Assembly (NCBI GenBank): GCA_022577435.1 | Contig: JAKOON010000006.1 | Coordinates: forward strand, 5,844,001 to 5,908,000 | Source of the DNA: Embiotoca jacksoni | Lineage: Eukaryota > Chordata > Actinopteri > Embiotocidae | Reading direction: 5' to 3' | DNA length: 64,000 bases | In this document: piece by piece, positions 12,318-23,948 of the stretch | How positions within the stretch are numbered: the first letter of the stretch is position 1 | Layout: each line of letters begins with the position of its first letter | Translations under genes and position numbers: made by a program | Notes under the pieces: generated by a model | Told to the model about the DNA's origin: nothing | The model's input: the letters and a program-made list of their open reading frames with translations, nothing else | The model's database searches: none

Positions 12318-14874
12318 TCTGCTGTGTGGAAGCATTATTAGATTGACATTGTTCTAACTGTATGTGCAATTTGCAACTCATCTAGTTTGCACATGGATAT
12401 CTTAAAGCGTCTGTAGCTCAGCATGGAATTGCAGGAGTGAGCTGCCAAGCTGTTTTCCACACAGACTGCTTGATGTTTGACAGAATAAACTCTGCCACAC
12501 TTAACTCCAAGCCGACTGGTTTTAGTAGAGCGATAGTCAACATCACCGTCGGGCTCTATAAATGTAGCACAACAGTTCCTTTTGAGCAGCATTTTCAGCA
12601 TTCATTCATTGGACAGTGAAGAGCAAGTGAGAACCTGGCAGGCCTCAATACAAATGATCCAATTTCTGTGTAGTACACAGTTTTTAAAGCAGCCAAATGT
12701 AGTCAAAGCTGGAAAAACGTAGGGCTCTACAGAATATTTTTTTTTTTTTCTTTTTTTTTCCAATCGATCAACAATGAATTCCAGGGCACTAAACTGAAAA
12801 TTAAAGCTGAATTATTGTTTTTATTTACCTAATGGATGTGTTTTAAAGCTGTCCTCAATCCTCTGGTCTCAGGTGCAGGACAAATGAAGGAAAGTGTGCA
12901 TTCACTTTCGGCCATCAGGTTTCCTCATGTAACTCCATGAGTATGTGAAGGATAATTAAGGCCGAGCTGGGCTGAGGCTTCAGTTCACATGGGACAGTTA
13001 AGCAAATGCTTGCATTTTCAGGCCCACTGAAACCTCTAATTTAGCTTCTCAGTCTAATGGCACTCTATGTCTCCATCTCTCGAGCCCTCAGAGGGGTCCT
13101 GCCGGAGCAACTATGATTAAAAGTAATCTTTTGTGAGGGTAGAGCAAAAACTATCACAAAAGCCTGCTTAATTACAGAGGGACTATGGACGCATAGCCAA
13201 TTTCAAGCTATGGGCTTCCTTTTTTACAGACTTACATACCATCAGAGGGGTTTATTGATGTCTGTGGTTCGAAAAGGCAGCAGTGACCAGTGATGACAAC
13301 ACCCGTCGCGCATATCTCTGCCTCTTGCCCCCAGAGCATGCCAACCTAGCAGCTGGCAGGGAGCTGATGGATGGCAGAGGACCAGCAGCTGAGGCAATGC
13401 TGCTCTTCTTTCTTCAGTCGTTGATGTCTGGCTTATTTGTTTCCCTAATTCCACTTAGTCACTGCTCAACACTGTTCTGTAAATGTTTCTGCCTCTGATC
13501 TAACGTTTCATGTCCATCCCTTCTTATGAGTCCAAATGCACGCGAGGATTTAAGAAACATTTCATATGTGTTATTGCAACAAAGGATGTTTTTTTTTTTT
13601 TTTTTTTTACAACTGATGGACCTATGGATCTAGCCTCCATTTAAACAGTCTGCCCTCTTAGACTTCCCAGTGTGCAAGTGTCCTCCATTTGCTCATCCCT
13701 TCCTGTTTGTCAGTGGGGACTGTCCTATCTCAACCGATGAGGTGGCCTCCTTGCAGATATATACAGGTCAGCCATCATATACTTCACATCAGAGTAAAGA
13801 GCAATCGATAGTTTGTGGGGTCTAATGTTTAACATTGCAACACACACCCGTCCGTGCACAAGCTGCCACACAACACTGCAGTGGTTTAACATACACAGAA
13901 GCCAGCTCTGTTTTTTTTCTTTGCCTGGTAGTGGAAATGAGAGGAAAAGAGATGTTTGAAATACAGAGAGATGCTTATTTTTAATTATGCATTTAGTTGG
14001 AGTAGGGGATGCATAATGCGGGCTGCGTGCGAGAAGGGGAAGTATAATGACAAGTCAAAATGTATTTACTATCCTCACACAGAATAGCAGATTTGTACAC
14101 AGGGGCTAATCCACGTCAAGATCATATCCCCCTCATTTCTTTTGAAACAGCGACGCTTTGATCTTATGTAGAGGGGCACTTTACATGAAGGTCCTATAGT
14201 CTCATTATTTCTAAACAATGCTTTGATGTCATGTATCAGCATGGATCATGCTGGTCTACAAATTCCCTCCTGTGACTTGGGTAATTATTAGTTTGGTTAG
14301 ATACTGTAGCTATGATGCAGTTTCTTTGGACATAAGGCATGTAAGCACATGTAGCAGGTGCTACAACTGGAACTTTGAATTCTGCTAGCCTCCGTACTGA
14401 CACAGTGAGCCTAAAAAGCAGGTCTTAAGCTCCAGGTCTCGGAGGTTCCAGGGGATTTTTGAGTGTGCTTCAACCACATTTAAAGCTACAGACGCACAGA
14501 GACATCTCTCTCATCTGTTGTGTTTGCGTGCAGGAGAGCAAAGCCATTTAAATTTAAATATTCAGCAAATTATTTGAAGGTCTCCTACTTTCTGTCTCAC
14601 TGAGTGGAGAGAATTTTTTTCAGTAACACAGTCAAGCCAACAGCAGTAGCCATGTCGGCTTTGGTGGGTTTGCAATGGGACACAAGCCCCTGGGTCTCTG
14701 TCAAGTATTATTACTTGCTGCAGTATGCTGTCTGCTGGCAGACAAACAAATAACCATATGAGAAATGTTAAATCTGCTCTCCTCCGTGCACTTTTCATGA
14801 TCTTTTTAATGCTCCTGCAGGATTTTTCAGAGAGAAAGTTATCAGGAACTGTGTTGTAGGCGTAGAGGGGGGGT

Positions 14875-14876
<2 letters not shown>
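12318..14876. other. Unique noncoding DNA
   Basis: No gene is supported. It contains T-rich tracts near 12738-12760 and a run of 20 T at 13589-13608. Open frames at 13242-13498 on both strands overlap in GC-richer sequence and show no family motif. Confidence 0.5.
13589..13608. repeat. Poly-T run, 20 bases
   Basis: A pure T tract in unique sequence, with no attached retroposon body on the minus strand. Confidence 0.9.

Positions 14877-14959
<83 letters not shown>
14877..14959. repeat. (GT)n then (GA)n compound microsatellite
   Basis: About 36 GT units to 14949, then GAGAGAGAGAG, then a G-rich segment to about 14976. The minus-strand frames 14562-15053 and 14842-15111 are this array read as poly-His-Thr and are not genes. 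Confidence 0.97.
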
Positions 14960-17944
14960 GTGGGGGTGGGGGGGGCAGGTTCATATGTGAGTGAAAAGAA
15001 GAGAAGCACTTGTGTTTGTTTGCATGCACATATGCACACATCTGTCCATACACTGTTTGTTAATAGAAATGCCCAGGGCTCACTCATAGTGGCAAATTGA
15101 CTTTGTAGCAAGGTGCAGAGAGGGATAGAAAGAAAGAGAAAGACAGAGAGAGAGCATTAAAATGAAGCATGCAGATGCAGATTTTTTTAGGCGGTGCATG
15201 ACCCACATGGTTAGGACCGCTTTCTCAACAGCAGACAAAAAGCAATCATTATTTTAGCACTAGGGCGGATTAGCAAGGCTTACCAGGAATTTTATCACTC
15301 TCCCATAATATGCTGCATGGTATTAGCATAATGCGAAAAACGATTAGACACCCTTTATCTCTGAATCGCATAGGGTAACTATGCAATTATTAATAGGAGC
15401 TGTCCCAAGTATGCCCAGCTATATGTGGAGCTTACCATGGGATTTGATATAAAAAAAATATATATAATAATAATAATTTAAAAAAAAAAATGTTTGTTGC
15501 AACCCAGGACAGAATGAGGTTGTAAACAACTATTTTAAATGATACACTCTTTCACAAGTAGGTTGGTGAAGCCACCTACACACACCAACAGTGCCTGCAC
15601 ACTATTGATCAGTTGTTGATGCTATGGTAGTTTTGTTGCAGTTAACAATGGGATATGGAAGATGGTATTTTGTAAACCAGAAAATTAAAAAAACACAATG
15701 ATTTTTTTTTTTACTTTGAATTTGGCTTAATCCTAATGTAATTGACATGGCAATCTTGAAAATCATTATTTTCATAATCTAGCATTACAACCAAAACAAG
15801 TGAGGCAAAGACATTATAACATATCTTGTTTGCTTCCACCTCACATCGCAGTAAACTTGTCATTGTACTTCTTTTTTCTTGTCCTTTTTTTTTATTTTAT
15901 TTTTTCATGGGTAGTGACCCACATTTGTCTGTACTGGGTTTGCGCTTTCAAAACTCCTCACTTTCACACAGTGCTCATGGCACAGCAGTTTTCACATTCA
16001 AAATGCACTGTTGCAGCTAAAACACTATAAAATGTCAAGATCAACTCATATACCTACAGATACTGAAACATCTCCCAAATCAGGTGATCAAATTAAAATA
16101 CAAACTCAGTGTTGGATGTCACAGTTAGTAATTTATAATATAAATTTCTTTGTCTTTTTAAAAAAAATATATATATATTTTCCCAATGCAGCAAATTACA
16201 GTGAAATGTACAGCAATGTTGCCTTGTTAGATTTTGAACATACGTTTAAAAGCAATATAATGTAAACATGCAAAATGGAGCAGAAATACACCGTTTTAGT
16301 TGTGGTTGAGTTTGAGTAAGTATTTAGTATAGTAAGTTCATCGAGTTCATTTTGTGTTTAAGTAACAAAATGTGATTCAAAGTTTAGTCCACACTGACTC
16401 CTGTTGTGTTGCTTGTAGAAATGTGTGTTAGCACTTATTAAAAATGTTAGTGTTCTTTCTTGGGTTTCACTTTGATAACCAAGAAGTTAAAATTAAAACT
16501 TTCTTTATGGAGAATGATGCAGAAAAGATGCTTCAGGTAAAATAAGTGTTGTTGTTTATTAATTTATGGTTGTCTATAAATATCAAATTCCCAGTGAAGT
16601 TATCTGTTTCAGTGCACTGATATCAGTGTGGACAATCAACTATAAAATAACCTGCCTCCATTACATGTCTTTGTAATGGCGGTAATAATCACATCTCAGG
16701 GTTCATTGCGAAACACTTGTTTATTATCTAGGTATATGTGTATTGGCTAAAAAAAAAAATCTACTTTACTACTACATACTACTAAAACAATCAAAGCAAT
16801 ATGTTAGTTATTTTCTGAAGAACAAACTGTTTTGGTGTGGATAATAAAATACAAGCTGTATTCTTTAGGAGATATAATATAAAAGCAACAGCACCAAGAC
16901 AACTAATACTGTCAGAAAAATTGAGGCAAAATGAAAACATAATGACACAAGCAGATCAGAAAAAAGATTAAAATCCTGTTTTTTACTTTACAAATTTTAT
17001 AATTAGTTTTTTCTCAAAAATAAAATTGACTTTGAGAAATCTTAGGTTAGATGAACTAAGACACGATGTGGTCTTTTAATTTTGCATCCTGGTAAATGTT
17101 AAGACAAATGACTAAAGAGTGTAACTCCTAATCGAATAAATCATCAGGAAAATAAGCGGGTTCCATGTAAAAAGTATGTGTACTCCATGGGATCCTAAAC
17201 ATCCAGTTTATAAGCCCATGGAGACTGACATTCCCCTACTGTTTCTCTAATGGGTTTGGTCCAAACAGGTCTTTCTGCTGGCTTGCTTTGATTAGTGTGT
17301 AACCTGCTGTGAGACCAGGAACTGCTGACTCTTTGTGGCTCGAAATTTCTTGTTATTTTGCTCCCTCAAGGTGGCATGAGCAGTGTAAAAAATGTTTGAT
17401 GTCACAAAAAGATAAACAAAGAGCACTGGAGTCAACAGAAAAAATGACTTTCGTTTTTCTCAACTCCAAGACTTGCTGTCTACCATCCCTTTAAAGTAGC
17501 GCTTTTATATCCCAACCCAACACCCATTCCCACGCATAATTCAGGTTTCTGCTGAATTCTAGCTGACAGCGCGTCTGAGCAATTCTTGCTCTTTCTTGCT
17601 TTGTTGCAATCTCATAAAGAGAGATCTGAAACATGAAGGCTCTGTGTCAAGTGAAGTGTCATGGAAAAAAAAACAGCAGGGTGACACAGCCTAAAATCAT
17701 TCTGGCAGCTTCAAACATGTGTTTGTAACCGTGAAATGGAGCATAGAAAAGCAATCAAAAGACATGCTGGATGCTATTCTCACCAAATAAATGTAACAAA
17801 TACCACGAAAGGCACTTTTGGTTGAGTAGAAAAATATTAGAAGTGACAATATCCACTGAAGGGACACAACTTCATTAGCATGTCTTTCAGTGATAGCAAA
17901 ATGACAGGTCACAAAAAAATATTTCTTTACTGTTTTACCCTTTC

Positions 17945-17947
<3 letters not shown>
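14960..17947. other. Noncoding DNA with a possible conserved block
   Basis: No gene is supported. It includes purine-rich sequence at 15117-15157, AT-rich tracts near 15450-15490 and 16158-16180, and a repeat-free block at about 15185-15450 with several homeodomain-type ATTA cores (see findings). Confidence 0.5.

Positions 17948-17981
<34 letters not shown>
17948..17981. repeat. (CT)n microsatellite
   Basis: Seventeen CT units after TTTCCCC. Confidence 0.96.
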
Positions 17982-17987
<6 letters not shown>

Positions 17988-19196
17988 TGAATGCTGATCC
18001 TGCTGTCTTTCAGTAATGCCTTGATCTCAGCCTTCCTCAGTGGTAGGCTGTCTGTCTGACGGACCTGTTTGAGTAAAGGTGAGCGAGATCACATAGGGCC
18101 CAAGGCCAGTTCCACAGTAAGACATGATTAAAGAGCGAGGGAGGAAAGTCCACCAACAAGCACCAGTCTGCAGCATCAGTCCTCGCCCTTCTAATCCTCC
18201 ACCTCACACAAGCATACCCGTTCACACCTTTTTGCTAAGTCTTTTCTTTCAGCATCTTTCTATCTACTTGCTAAATCTACAGCGCACCTTTCTTTCTCCT
18301 CTCTGCTCCTCCTCTTCCTTCTACTCACTTTCTGTATTTTTCTTCCATTGTTCAGAGAGAAGAATGTTTACTACAGAGATTCTACGTGTCATGAAATATA
18401 GAGAATGGGAGTGTGCATTCTCAGATTTTGCCTTAGGATACAAACCACAGAGCCCAAATGCAATATGAATATTGTTCTGTATATATAGCATACACTGTAA
18501 ACGTACCTAATATATTAGTATTTTGTATGCGTTATATATTGTAATAACAGTTATGCATACTCATCAAGAAAAATATAAATTACGTCAATTCTCCTGGTTC
18601 AACAGATCCAGAATCAGCTAAGAATAATATATTGGCTAGCAGCAACATAAAGTGCTCATATGGCTATAATAATAATAACATTACAAACACGATGAAAAGG
18701 ACAACATTCAGTAGGGATCTACCTGGGTTAGTCTGGGTCTTGAGCTTTTTACAACAAGGCTTTCTATGGTGTATGAGAACAGACCACACCATGAAGAATT
18801 GATTTTCTATATTTTCTGATGCCTGTTAGAATACAGAGGAAACAAATCTGCATGTAATAGACATTTTGGAGGAGGCGTTTTAACAAAGGAGATAGTTGTC
18901 AATTTTGAAAAATGAAGATTATCTTTAATATGTGCACAATATTGCTGCCAAATTTCATACATATCTTTAACTGAATTTGTTTTATCTTAATTATAGTAAG
19001 CTAAATATTGAGTTGGTTAAATTTCAGCTCATGGTAACTGCTTAGCACCATGCCGAAGAAAGATAAAGTCAAGGGGCTCCAGCTGTAGAAATGATATAGA
19101 GCAATGATGTCCTAAGCAGATGTTGCAATAAGCTGAAATAACATATCAAACAAAATGTCAAAAGAGATCTATTGGCTGAAGAACTCTGGGATGAAA
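17982..19196. other. Noncoding DNA, pyrimidine-rich in part
   Basis: No gene is supported. A pyrimidine-rich tract at about 18235-18350 lies inside the frame 18124-18468 and explains its length. The rest is AT-rich unique sequence. Confidence 0.5.
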
Positions 19197-19700
19197 GTTG
19201 AAAGTGTTTCTGATGATATTCAGTGACATTTAGTCTGTAAAATAACATCTGTATTGGGTATATGGTAGTGTGGTTTCTACGGCAGAAATGTCACAGTTTG
19301 GTAGCAATATTCATGTGAAAGAATTACAGTACTTAAAAAACGAATGCCTTGTTCTTAGTTCAACTGATTCATGGACAAAATACGTTTAAAATAACATCTG
19401 TATTCATGTTAAAGAATTACAGTACTTAAAAAACGAATGCCTTGTTCTTAGTTCAACTGATTCATGGACAAAATACGTTTAAAATAACATCTGTATTGGG
19501 TATATGGTAGTGTGGTTGAAAGTGTTTCTGATGATATTCAGTGACATTTGGTCTGTAAAATAACATCTGTATTGGGTATATGGTAGTGTGGTTTCTACGG
19601 CAGAAATGTCACAGTTTGGTAGCAATATTCACGTGAAAGAATTACAGTACTTAAAAAACGAATGCCTTGTTCTTAGTTCAACTGATTCATGGACAAAATA
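19197..19700 (+). repeat. Nested recent duplications: a 186-bp unit at 318-bp spacing with an internal 93-bp tandem copy
   Basis: The segment 19197-19382 recurs at 19515-19700 with only about two visible substitutions (TTTAGTCTG against TTTGGTCTG, and CATGTG against CACGTG). Between them, 19312-19404 is repeated in direct tandem as 19405-19497, again with one visible change. Thus the motif GAATTACAGTACTTAAAAAA occurs three times, starting at 19321, 19414 and 19639. The short string AATAACATCTGTATTGGGTA recurs near the junctions. Near-identity implies that the duplications are young. The flanks carry no known element. The region has stop codons in all frames and no product can be named. Confidence 0.93.
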
Positions 19701-21336
19701 AGTTTCCTGGTATGTTTTGTGAAATAAGGCACTGTGAAGGAGACAGTGACACAAATCTAATTACATCTAAAGTAGCTACAGAAAACACAAACACTGCCTC
19801 AGGGGATGACGGGAGATGGCCTGGGTCTGCAAAACGATTTTAGTATAGTAGATCCTCGTATTTCAAACTCTAGCATTTCAGTGCGAGTACATTTATATGG
19901 TAAGATATGTCCCCTCGTTGCTCCTATTATCGCTGCAGCAAGCGAAGATGAAAGACGGGGAAAAAAGGAAAACCTCCAAACGCTTGTGCAAGTTATAGCA
20001 TTTCAGCTTTAGAGAAAAGTACAAATAAGCACATCAAAAGATGAAAAACAAAAGGGAAAGTTTTGAGGACAAGTCCCAGGTGGAGCTAACATTGTATGGC
20101 ATCATAAAATCAGAACACCGGGCAACAGCCTAAACATGGGACCTCACATGAACGTTGATGGTGCGACAGACATTAGAGAATATGAGGGAGAAAGACGAAA
20201 GATTAGTCGAAGGAAAAAAGTTTGAGAAAAAAAGAGAGAGGGAAAGACAGATGGCAGAGATGAATGAGGCAAAGGTTTACAGAGCTTGGTTGAATATGGA
20301 TCAGCTGACTGATTAATGTCTCTTTTGGGGTATCAGAGAATATGGATGAGTGCAGGCTCGGAAGACATTTGTTAGTCAAATGTAATGCAATTACCATGAC
20401 ACACCAATCTATTACTACAATTAAAGCATAAATATTGGTATGGTCAGGAAAAGGACGGAAGTCAATTTCAATCAAGACTGGAGTCTAAACAGCTCAGGCC
20501 TGACTAGCACGTACACTCTGCCAAATTATGTGACAGTTTTCAGACACAAGTGTAAAGATGTGAAAACAGTTATTTGATTATAGCTGGACTATTTTCATTC
20601 GGTGCCACTCTTAAAGCTGTTAATTCTTCCATCAAAAGAGAACATATGAAAAGAAGTCTGCACTGTACATGCACTCGCATGTGGCCGCAGGCACTCTAAT
20701 AAACAGAAAATAAAACTGACTTTAGAGGAGCGCTGTGGAGGTGAGGTATAAACAACAGTGGTGGTCTTAGTCAGCACTCAGCAGACCTCGGACACTGCTG
20801 ATCTGAGTGCCATCCACATTGAGGTGGAAGAAAAGGAAAAACACAAGAAGAAAATGAAATTCAGAACAACTGGCAGTGTAGAGGAGCTTATATGCTTGTG
20901 CCTAATGGCCATATGGTTGCTTGCATGCTCAAGCCTGTGTGTGTGGGTGTGGGTGTGTGTGTGTGTGTGAAAGTGAGACAGCGAGAGACTTAGAGAGAGA
21001 CAGAGAGAGACAGGATGAGATCATGGCTTAAGTTTGTAAGGCAAACATTGGATTTCTAACAGATTTCCAAATTCTGAGTCGTTTCAAAATCAGTGAACTG
21101 AAGCTTATATACATGTTCTTACAAGACAGTTACGAACCTACAAAAAATAAATCCATCATCTCATACTTATCTTTCTTATAATATAAATTTGTACAGTATT
21201 TTTTTTGTCTCTTTTGAAATGTTCCAAAACGGCATGTTTCATTAAAAATACATATTTGCACCAATCGCTTAGACCTATTTCGTCTGGTTACTTTCTTCTC
21301 AAAAGTAATGAAGGAAGAAGGCATGCTGGGAAAAGC
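19701..21336. other. Noncoding DNA with purine-rich and GT-rich tracts
   Basis: No gene is supported. The strand is purine-rich at about 20160-20260. A short GT tract lies at 20938-20968, followed by GA-rich sequence to 21012. The frame at 19806-20012 has no recognisable motif. Confidence 0.5.
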
Positions 21337-21368
<32 letters not shown>

Positions 21369-21386
21369 TATTTATTTATTTATTTT
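21337..21386. repeat. (TA)n and (TTTA)n compound simple repeat
   Basis: About 14 TA units (21337-21364) followed by about five TTTA units. Confidence 0.95.
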
Positions 21387-22567
21387 TAAATGGAGGTTAA
21401 AAGGAGGTCTTGTTTGAGGGGCCGTTGGCGCGAGTCGCCAGTTATGATTATGTTATGCTCGGGCTTACCGGTACTCAGTAAAACAAAATGTCTGCCAAAG
21501 AAACATACAAGGTTGCAGAAACAAAAAGGGGCTTTCATTCTTCATGGAAGCAACAACACTCGAGCAGCTGTTTTATGTTTTGTACAGTTTGCTAGCAATT
21601 CTCTGAAAGGCGGGCATCAGTACAATGAAAAGTATGAAGATGGACTGAAGCAGCAACCTCAGCGTAAATACACTGACATGGCTGCTTTTCATTAGGGGCA
21701 GAACAGATATCCCACCATGAACTCTTGCTTCTTAACTGTTGAGAATAAAGCAATCAAATTGAATAGGTCTAAGAGACGAGTAAAAAATTATTGTTTTTAA
21801 TAAATATCAATATTTAAAATATCGTGATTATTGACAATACTGGTATATTGTGACAACCTTGATTAGAATAGACCACTCTTTCACAATTCATGCAAGCATT
21901 GGTATCGATAAATTTCAGGTTCTAACTTGCAAGCACACAATATTTAAATGTCAAAAACTTCCTATATTCACAGAGTATGTAGATTAAATGTACCACTAGT
22001 TGGACGATATTTGCTGAACCCATTTGGGTTAAATAATAACAGAACTTTGGTGTATGTTAAATAGCTACATGATGTACAGTGATTTGAATGCAGAGATGTT
22101 GATGCTGCTTGGAATACATCAAGTGCATAGCTCTCATCTTGAGTGTCTCTTTCTATCCATCCCAGGAATTACTTGATGCACTTGTCGCAAATATGCTTTA
22201 CTGATTTATTAAAGGATTTTTATAAATTCTATCCAACATACAAGGCTACCCTCCTCAAGTACCCTTAAAACACGAGCATAGTTACAGGTTGCGTACTTGA
22301 AAATAATCATCAAAATAATTTATGAAACAGAGTTTATGCTAGATTTGGCAGATTAGTGACATTTGGCAAACTGTTGATGTTTAATTTATTCATGATATTT
22401 TGGATATTTTGCAAAACAAGACCCTTTTCCCCAGTTCACCCACATTTCTTGCCGTTGGTTTAAAGAAAATCTTAGAGCTCAACAGTTTTCATCTGGAAGA
22501 AAGTGGAAGGAAGGTAATTGTGTTTCACAGTGGGTGTTGGGATGGAGCTATCACGGGAGTAGAGCTA
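21387..22567. other. Noncoding DNA with a possible transposon end
   Basis: No gene is supported. A 101-codon frame at 21390-21695 lacks family motifs. The AT-rich stretch 21780-21865, containing AAATATCGTGATTATTGACA and then TATTGTGACAACCTTG, resembles the ends of hAT-type fish elements, but I could not find the matching end. Confidence 0.35.
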
Positions 22568-23371
22568 GTAGGGATGAGACGGGTACTCGGTTGAATCGAG
22601 TATCCGGTAGGGATGATGTACTTTTGACAAGTACGAGTATCATCCGAGTAACTGTGTCAATATCCGTGCTGGCTCAAGCTTCTAACAATCACTAGCTGTG
22701 TGCACACATTGAGGCAGATACAAACAAGCCCCGCCTCCCCTGCAGCTCTGCTGAGACACGGAGACACGCTCAGTCAGCCTGTTCAGTCTCTGCAGTAAGT
22801 AAAAACAACTTATGACTTTTCTGGTTAAATTCTGGCATCAGCTTGTTTTAATCAGGTTTGAATGAAATATCGTTAGCCGAGTGACTCTCAGGGACTTTGC
22901 TATTACCGGGTGAGTTCAGGTTACAGCTCGTGACTCTGCTTCTGCCGGCTGCTTCCTCAAACGGCTCGCTTCAACCTCGTTATTTATTTTATTCACTGAG
23001 CTGACCGCTTTCAGTGAGAATATAGTGTAAGGGTGAATGTATATTTCAATGTGGACTGTTTATATAAATCACCCCGCTTCCCACCATCTTGTTCTGTAAA
23101 TAGTTCTCTTACTCTTGTGATCAAAAACATTGCTCTGAAGCTCAACTCTGGGGCTGTTCTGCAAATACTGTTCTAATAAACAATAAATTTAGCAATTTCT
23201 GATCAACCCATATCAATCTCGGGCGTAAATGAACAACTTCAGGTTAGTCCCAGCCAACTTCCAGTTCAGTCACCGCCCACTTCCAGTTTAAGCCCCGCCC
23301 CATTCAAGTTTAGTTACGGATACAGATAATTGTGTTGGTTTAACAAACATAGATACAGATACTGTACTAGC
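22568..23371. mobile_element. hAT-type non-autonomous element, about 800 bp
   Basis: The left end reads TAGGGATGAGACGGGTACTC, then GGTTGAATCGAGTATCCGG. Near the right end are GGATACAGATAATTGTGTTG and GATACAGATACTGTACTAG. Both ends match the family of fish hAT-like elements I recall, whose termini carry TAGGGATGAG and degenerate GATACAGATAC strings. The interior is GC-richer than the flanks, has no transposase and contains GCCCCGCC motifs at 22727-22735 and 23293-23300. TAGGGATGA occurs twice at the left end (22568 and 22608), so a small internal duplication or nested insertion is possible. The right terminus is diverged. Confidence 0.6.
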
Positions 23372-23836
23372 AATTGTCCTGAGGCTTCTGAAGAACATTG
23401 TCCTAAGTGTTGTTTTTCTCTCTGAATCCAGTTGTCATGCTCTTAGTTGGTGTCTGCTTGTGTATGTCTTTTTTTTTTTCTCTTACAAAATAGCTATTCT
23501 GCAAATTGTTTTTATTTAAGAGTGAAGCTACTACTGTCAGTTAGGATGTGTGTGTGGTTTGCTGCATTAAGCTTTAAGCTGTTATGATGTTCAGCATCAG
23601 AAAAAAACAAAACAACAACATCAAGCTGAGATGGTATTAAAATAGAATTCGGTATCACGTATATTTTCTTGCTTAGGTTTTAATGATTTCGATTTTCTGG
23701 TTGCAGGTGGGCTAATAACTTTTAGGCTTTTTATGGGAGAGTATAAAATATATTCTCACTCAAATATATTGCTAGATAGAACATTTTTGTCCCCACTTAT
23801 GATTTATTGATTTGGAGAGGGAGCAATGGAGAGACA
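23372..23836. other. Noncoding DNA
   Basis: No gene, repeat family or long simple repeat recognised. Confidence 0.5.
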
Positions 23837-23874
23837 GAGTGAGTGAGTGAGTGAGTGAGTGAGTGAGTGAGTGT

Positions 23875-23946
<72 letters not shown>
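23837..23946. repeat. (GAGT)n then (GT)n compound microsatellite
   Basis: About nine GAGT units (23837-23872) pass through GTGTGTGAG into about 33 GT units (23881-23946). The minus-strand frame 23772-24005 is this array in translation. Confidence 0.97.

Positions 23947-23948
<2 letters not shown>

Noticed and set aside
11909..12381. Open frames of 80-145 codons on both strands
   Set aside because: Their length comes from the GT array, which lacks stops in every frame.
14562..15111. Minus-strand frames of 163 and 89 codons
   Set aside because: His-Thr repeats from the GT array; the remainder shows no domain.
19197..19700. CRISPR-like array
   Set aside because: The repeated units are 93-186 bp with no short repeat-spacer alternation, and the genome is vertebrate.
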